This document shows, piece by piece, positions 61,253-64,000 of a DNA stretch of 64,000 nucleotides. This DNA comes from JAMZMI01 sp039944535 (GTDB lineage Bacteria; Bacteroidota; Bacteroidia; Cytophagales; Cyclobacteriaceae), in NCBI GenBank assembly GCA_039944535.1, contig JBDUYP010000025.1, positions 62,001-126,000 on the forward strand, written 5' to 3'. How positions within the stretch are numbered: position 1 is the stretch's first letter; each line of letters starts with the position of its first letter. Below the pieces are notes generated by a model. The model saw nothing but the letters and a program-made list of their open reading frames with translations, ran no database searches and was not told where the DNA came from. A program made the translations under genes and the position numbers.

Positions 61253-62764
61253 ATGAGACACACCTTCTATGTCATCGCTCCGCTTGTTCTAATCGCCATC
61301 GCCGTGATTGGATATTTTTATCCCGAATGGCACTATAGCTATATAGTATTGGTACCATTGACTTTGATTGGCTTTTCTAACAGAGTTCAGAAAAGTCATG
61401 CGATTCTAAGAAATTTTCCACTGCTTGGTTATTTCCGGTATTTCTTCGAGATGATTTCTCCGGAAATCCAACAGTACTTTATAGAAAAATCTACCGATGG
61501 AAAACCATACAGCAGAAACCACAGAGCCCTTGTTTACAGGAGAGCCAAAAGCGTAAATGACACGCATCCATTTGGGACTCAAATGGACATCAACAACGAG
61601 CAATATCAGGCTATCCGGCACTCCATTTACGCCACCCCACCTTTTGAGGATTTTCCAAGAGTCATGATTGGAGGTTCGTTGTGCAAGCAGTGCTATTCAG
61701 CCTCCGTGCTCAACATATCGGCTATGAGCTATGGCTCGCTCAGCAAAAATGCCATTTTAGCACTGAACAAAGGCGCCAAAAAGGGTCACTTCTATCACAA
61801 CACTGGAGAGGGAAGTGTTTCGGATTATCACCTGGAAGGTGGTGGTGATCTAGTCTGGCAAATCGGTACCGGGTATTTTGGATGCCGAACTGAAGAAGGT
61901 AGTTTCGATCCCGATAAGTTCAAAGATAAAGCTGCCCATGAGCAAATAAAGATGATCGAAATCAAAGTGTCACAAGGTGCAAAGCCTGGTCACGGTGGCG
62001 TGCTTCCTGCATCAAAAAACAATGAGGAAATCGCCAGAATAAGAGGTGTAAAACCTCACACCACAATCATTTCACCTCCCGGACACAAAAACATCAAGGG
62101 GCCAGAAGATTTACTCAAATTCATCCAACAGCTGCGCGACTTATCCAGTGGCAAACCCGTGGGTTTTAAACTTTGTGTAGGAAGAACAGAAGAGTTTATC
62201 GCTCTTGTAGAAAAGATGGTTGAGACTGGCCTGAGACCTGACTTCATCACGGTTGATGGTGCTGAAGGAGGAACGGGTGCTGCTCCATTGGAGTTTTCAG
62301 ATTCAGTTGGGTTGCCGCTAGAACCGGCATTGATTTTTGTTCACAAGACACTCCAGAAATATAAGCTTCGTGATGAAATCAAAGTTATAGCCAGTGGTAA
62401 GGTGCTGACTGCATTTTCCATATTGCGCATGCGAGCCCTTGGTGCCGATATCTGCAACTCTGCACGTGCTTTTATGTTCAGTGTTGGGTGTATTCAGGCA
62501 CTTCGCTGCAACTCTAATGATTGTCCAACGGGAGTAGCTACCACCAACAAAATGCTATACAAAGGACTGGTGGTCAGCGATAAATCCGAGCGGGTTTACA
62601 ACTTCCATAAAAACACGATTCATGCCGTATTGGAACTGCTTGGTGCTTGCGGTATTTCGCACACAGATGAGATCACGATAGACATGTTTGTCAAAGGCGA
62701 TGAAATGGTCGCACTAAGCAACAAATACTTCCCTGACTCAGTGCTAAACCGTGTGGATGATTGA
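61253..62764 (+). CDS. FMN-binding glutamate-synthase-family protein, membrane-anchored
   Basis: 503 residues. Two N-terminal membrane helices (about 4-38), then the GltB central/FMN domain: MSYGSLSKNAILALNKGAK, GAKPGHGGVLP, DFITVDGAEGGTGAAP, ASGKVLTAFSILRMRALGADICNSARAFMF and the Cys motif CNSNDCPTGVATTN (3Fe-4S-like). It lacks the glutaminase and C-terminal domains of full glutamate synthase, as in the archaeal-type/YerD subgroup. The substrate is unknown. Confidence 0.9.
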   Translation: MRHTFYVIAPLVLIAIAVIGYFYPEWHYSYIVLVPLTLIGFSNRVQKSHAILRNFPLLGYFRYFFEMISPEIQQYFIEKSTDGKPYSRNHRALVYRRAKSVNDTHPFGTQMDINNEQYQAIRHSIYATPPFEDFPRVMIGGSLCKQCYSASVLNISAMSYGSLSKNAILALNKGAKKGHFYHNTGEGSVSDYHLEGGGDLVWQIGTGYFGCRTEEGSFDPDKFKDKAAHEQIKMIEIKVSQGAKPGHGGVLPASKNNEEIARIRGVKPHTTIISPPGHKNIKGPEDLLKFIQQLRDLSSGKPVGFKLCVGRTEEFIALVEKMVETGLRPDFITVDGAEGGTGAAPLEFSDSVGLPLEPALIFVHKTLQKYKLRDEIKVIASGKVLTAFSILRMRALGADICNSARAFMFSVGCIQALRCNSNDCPTGVATTNKMLYKGLVVSDKSERVYNFHKNTIHAVLELLGACGISHTDEITIDMFVKGDEMVALSNKYFPDSVLNRVDD

Positions 62765-62767
62765 CGT

Positions 62768-63232
62768 TTAATTGTGCAGATGGTGTGCCCTGATAAGTTT
62801 AAAGGATTTGAGCTCAAGTAAGTTTATCTCCTGCTCGCTCGCAAAAATCTCTTCTATCGCGATAAATTCAGGGTGCCCGTGTCGGCCTACGTAACCTAAT
62901 AGAATAAAGTCCTCTTCTATACCATCGACAGCAATTTTAAATTCGTAAACCGTTTCCACCTTTGCTTCTTCTCCAAATTTAGAAATGATCTCTGTTGCTC
63001 TCTCACCCGTGATCATGGTAGCATCTAACTCCCATAACTCTCCAAATTCCGAAAACCCCTTCACCGAAAGATCTCCGTGGTACTTATCATTCTTTAAATG
63101 GTGATGATTCACCTTTAGATGTTCAAATTCATCCATGGGCGGATCACTGACATAGTACCCCGAAAAAAACTGAGCGGATAATGCGGTAGCGGTAAATAGC
63201 TGGATGAAAAATATCGTTACATATTTATTCAT
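62768..63232 (-). CDS. secreted hypothetical protein
   Basis: 154 residues with a Sec signal peptide (MNKYVTIFFIQLFTATALSAQ). The mature part has beta-strand patterns and a His-rich stretch (HHHLKNDKYHG), and VYEFKIAVDGIEEDFILLG. No family recognised. It is convergent with the glutamate-synthase-like gene, 3 bp apart. Confidence 0.6.
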   Translation of the reverse strand: MNKYVTIFFIQLFTATALSAQFFSGYYVSDPPMDEFEHLKVNHHHLKNDKYHGDLSVKGFSEFGELWELDATMITGERATEIISKFGEEAKVETVYEFKIAVDGIEEDFILLGYVGRHGHPEFIAIEEIFASEQEINLLELKSFKLIRAHHLHN

Positions 63233-63400
63233 ACCATTGTTGTTGTTGAAAGTTTAAAGGTAGTGTCAGGTTTTTGGTTCCAAAACATTGTTCGATCAAT
63301 GTCCTTTTATTCTCTATTAACCGAGGGAAAACCACAATAAACAGCACAAAACATATATTCACATCCGTCAGGGCTAATTTAGCCATCTAATATTGATGCT

Positions 63401-64000
63401 ATGATAGAAATAAAAATTGGAGGTGTTCCTGAGTACTTTAACCTGCCCATTTACAATGCAATAGAGGAAAAGGCATTTGACAATGCGGGGCTTAACCTGA
63501 AATGGGTAAGCGTTTCTGAAGGTACCGGAGCTATGTCGCGTCAGCTTGCTGCGGGAGATCTGGATATGGCGGTTATACTCACCGAAGGGATCACAAAGTC
63601 TATAATTGAAGGCAGTAGGTGCAGAATCGTTAAAAACTATGTTGATTCTCCCCTGATCTGGGGAGTACACTGCCCTCACCCTGCCTCCTCAGCTCCATTT
63701 TCTAGTAAAAATATTGCGATAAGCAGATACGGGTCGGGATCTCACCTCATGTCCTTCGTGCTTGCAAAAGGAAAGAAATGGAATGCAGACGATCTGAAAT
63801 TTCATGTAATAAATAACCTCGATGGAGCCAGAGCGTCCTTCGAAAAACGTGAAACCAACTTGTTTCTCTGGGAGAAGTACACAACACAGCCTCTGGTGGA
63901 TGCGGGCGAATTTGATCGTATAGATCAGGTACCAACTCCCTGGCCGTGTTTTGTCATTGCCGCCAATGAAAAGGCATTGGCCGAGAAAAAAGAGTCGATT
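63401..64000 (+). CDS. substrate-binding protein, ABC/NMT1-like (cut by window edge)
   Basis: The first 200 residues are visible and the reading frame runs off the window. It begins IEIKIGGVPEYFNLPIYNAI and continues with GTGAMSRQLAAGDLDMAVILTEG and ISRYGSGSHLMSFVLA, a periplasmic-binding fold (type 2) as in NMT1/THI5 or sulfonate-binding proteins. There is no signal peptide, so it may be a cytosolic or stand-alone member, which is common in Bacteroidota. The ligand is unknown. Confidence 0.75.
   Translation, partial: MIEIKIGGVPEYFNLPIYNAIEEKAFDNAGLNLKWVSVSEGTGAMSRQLAAGDLDMAVILTEGITKSIIEGSRCRIVKNYVDSPLIWGVHCPHPASSAPFSSKNIAISRYGSGSHLMSFVLAKGKKWNADDLKFHVINNLDGARASFEKRETNLFLWEKYTTQPLVDAGEFDRIDQVPTPWPCFVIAANEKALAEKKESI

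Overview
The window looks like a chromosomal segment of a marine-type Cytophagales bacterium (phylum Bacteroidota). The evidence is a type IX secretion (T9SS) C-terminal sorting domain, a CarboxypepD_reg/TonB outer-membrane receptor, several OM beta-barrels, a ribosomal protein S1 with an acidic N-terminal extension, near absence of Shine-Dalgarno sequences, and many upstream elements matching the Bacteroidota -7 consensus TAnnTTTG. I see no transposase, integrase, CRISPR array or rRNA.

Layout. 1-12.4 kb: housekeeping and envelope genes (partial ABC-F ATPase, PQQ-type sugar dehydrogenase, T9SS cargo, dCMP deaminase, TonB receptor with an adjacent two-component system, murB, amidohydrolase). 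12.5-15.1 kb: rpsA and tRNA-Cys. 15.1-21.1 kb: OM protein, aminotransferase plus sugar-phosphate transferase pair, penicillin-acylase-like enzyme, XRE regulator. 21.1-26.1 kb: an intergenic region rich in hairpins and palindromes, a giant AsmA-like protein whose natural start appears to be a non-canonical ATC, and two tRNA-Pro genes, one with the unusual anticodon AGG.

26.3-49.3 kb: the most striking part, read here as a sphingolipid/inositol-lipid island. It holds myo-inositol-phosphate synthase, a CTP:inositol-phosphate cytidylyltransferase-like enzyme, a CDP-alcohol phosphotransferase, a desaturase that closely resembles eukaryotic dihydroceramide delta-4 desaturase (DEGS1), a PLD-fold enzyme and a second tri-histidine-box desaturase/hydroxylase. 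It continues with four glycosyltransferases (three of eukaryote-like type: PLOD, exostosin/GT64-like and DUF1647/GT8-like), an ABC exporter and a Wzi-like OM protein. Then comes an SPT operon: serine palmitoyltransferase, a CerR-like reductase, a GNAT protein (bacterial ceramide synthase candidate), a FabL-type enoyl reductase, a FabZ-like dehydratase, a FabF-like synthase, a dedicated ACP and a phosphopantetheinyl transferase. A kinase-like protein and a HAD protein follow. Together they could build, desaturate, head-group, glycosylate and export a ceramide, a bacterial counterpart of glycosyl inositol phosphoceramides. This is an inference from gene content; a sulfonolipid (capnine-type) product of the SPT homologue is the main alternative.

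49.3-64 kb: ordinary functions (Tpx, MFS transporter, dinB, a TetR/hydrolase module with two matching operators, a candidate structured RNA, small membrane proteins, a nucleotidyltransferase-fold protein, M3 oligopeptidase, MscS channel, quinone oxidoreductase, glutamate-synthase-family flavoprotein and a truncated substrate-binding protein). Five of the eight convergent gene pairs share exactly a 4-bp stop-codon overlap.
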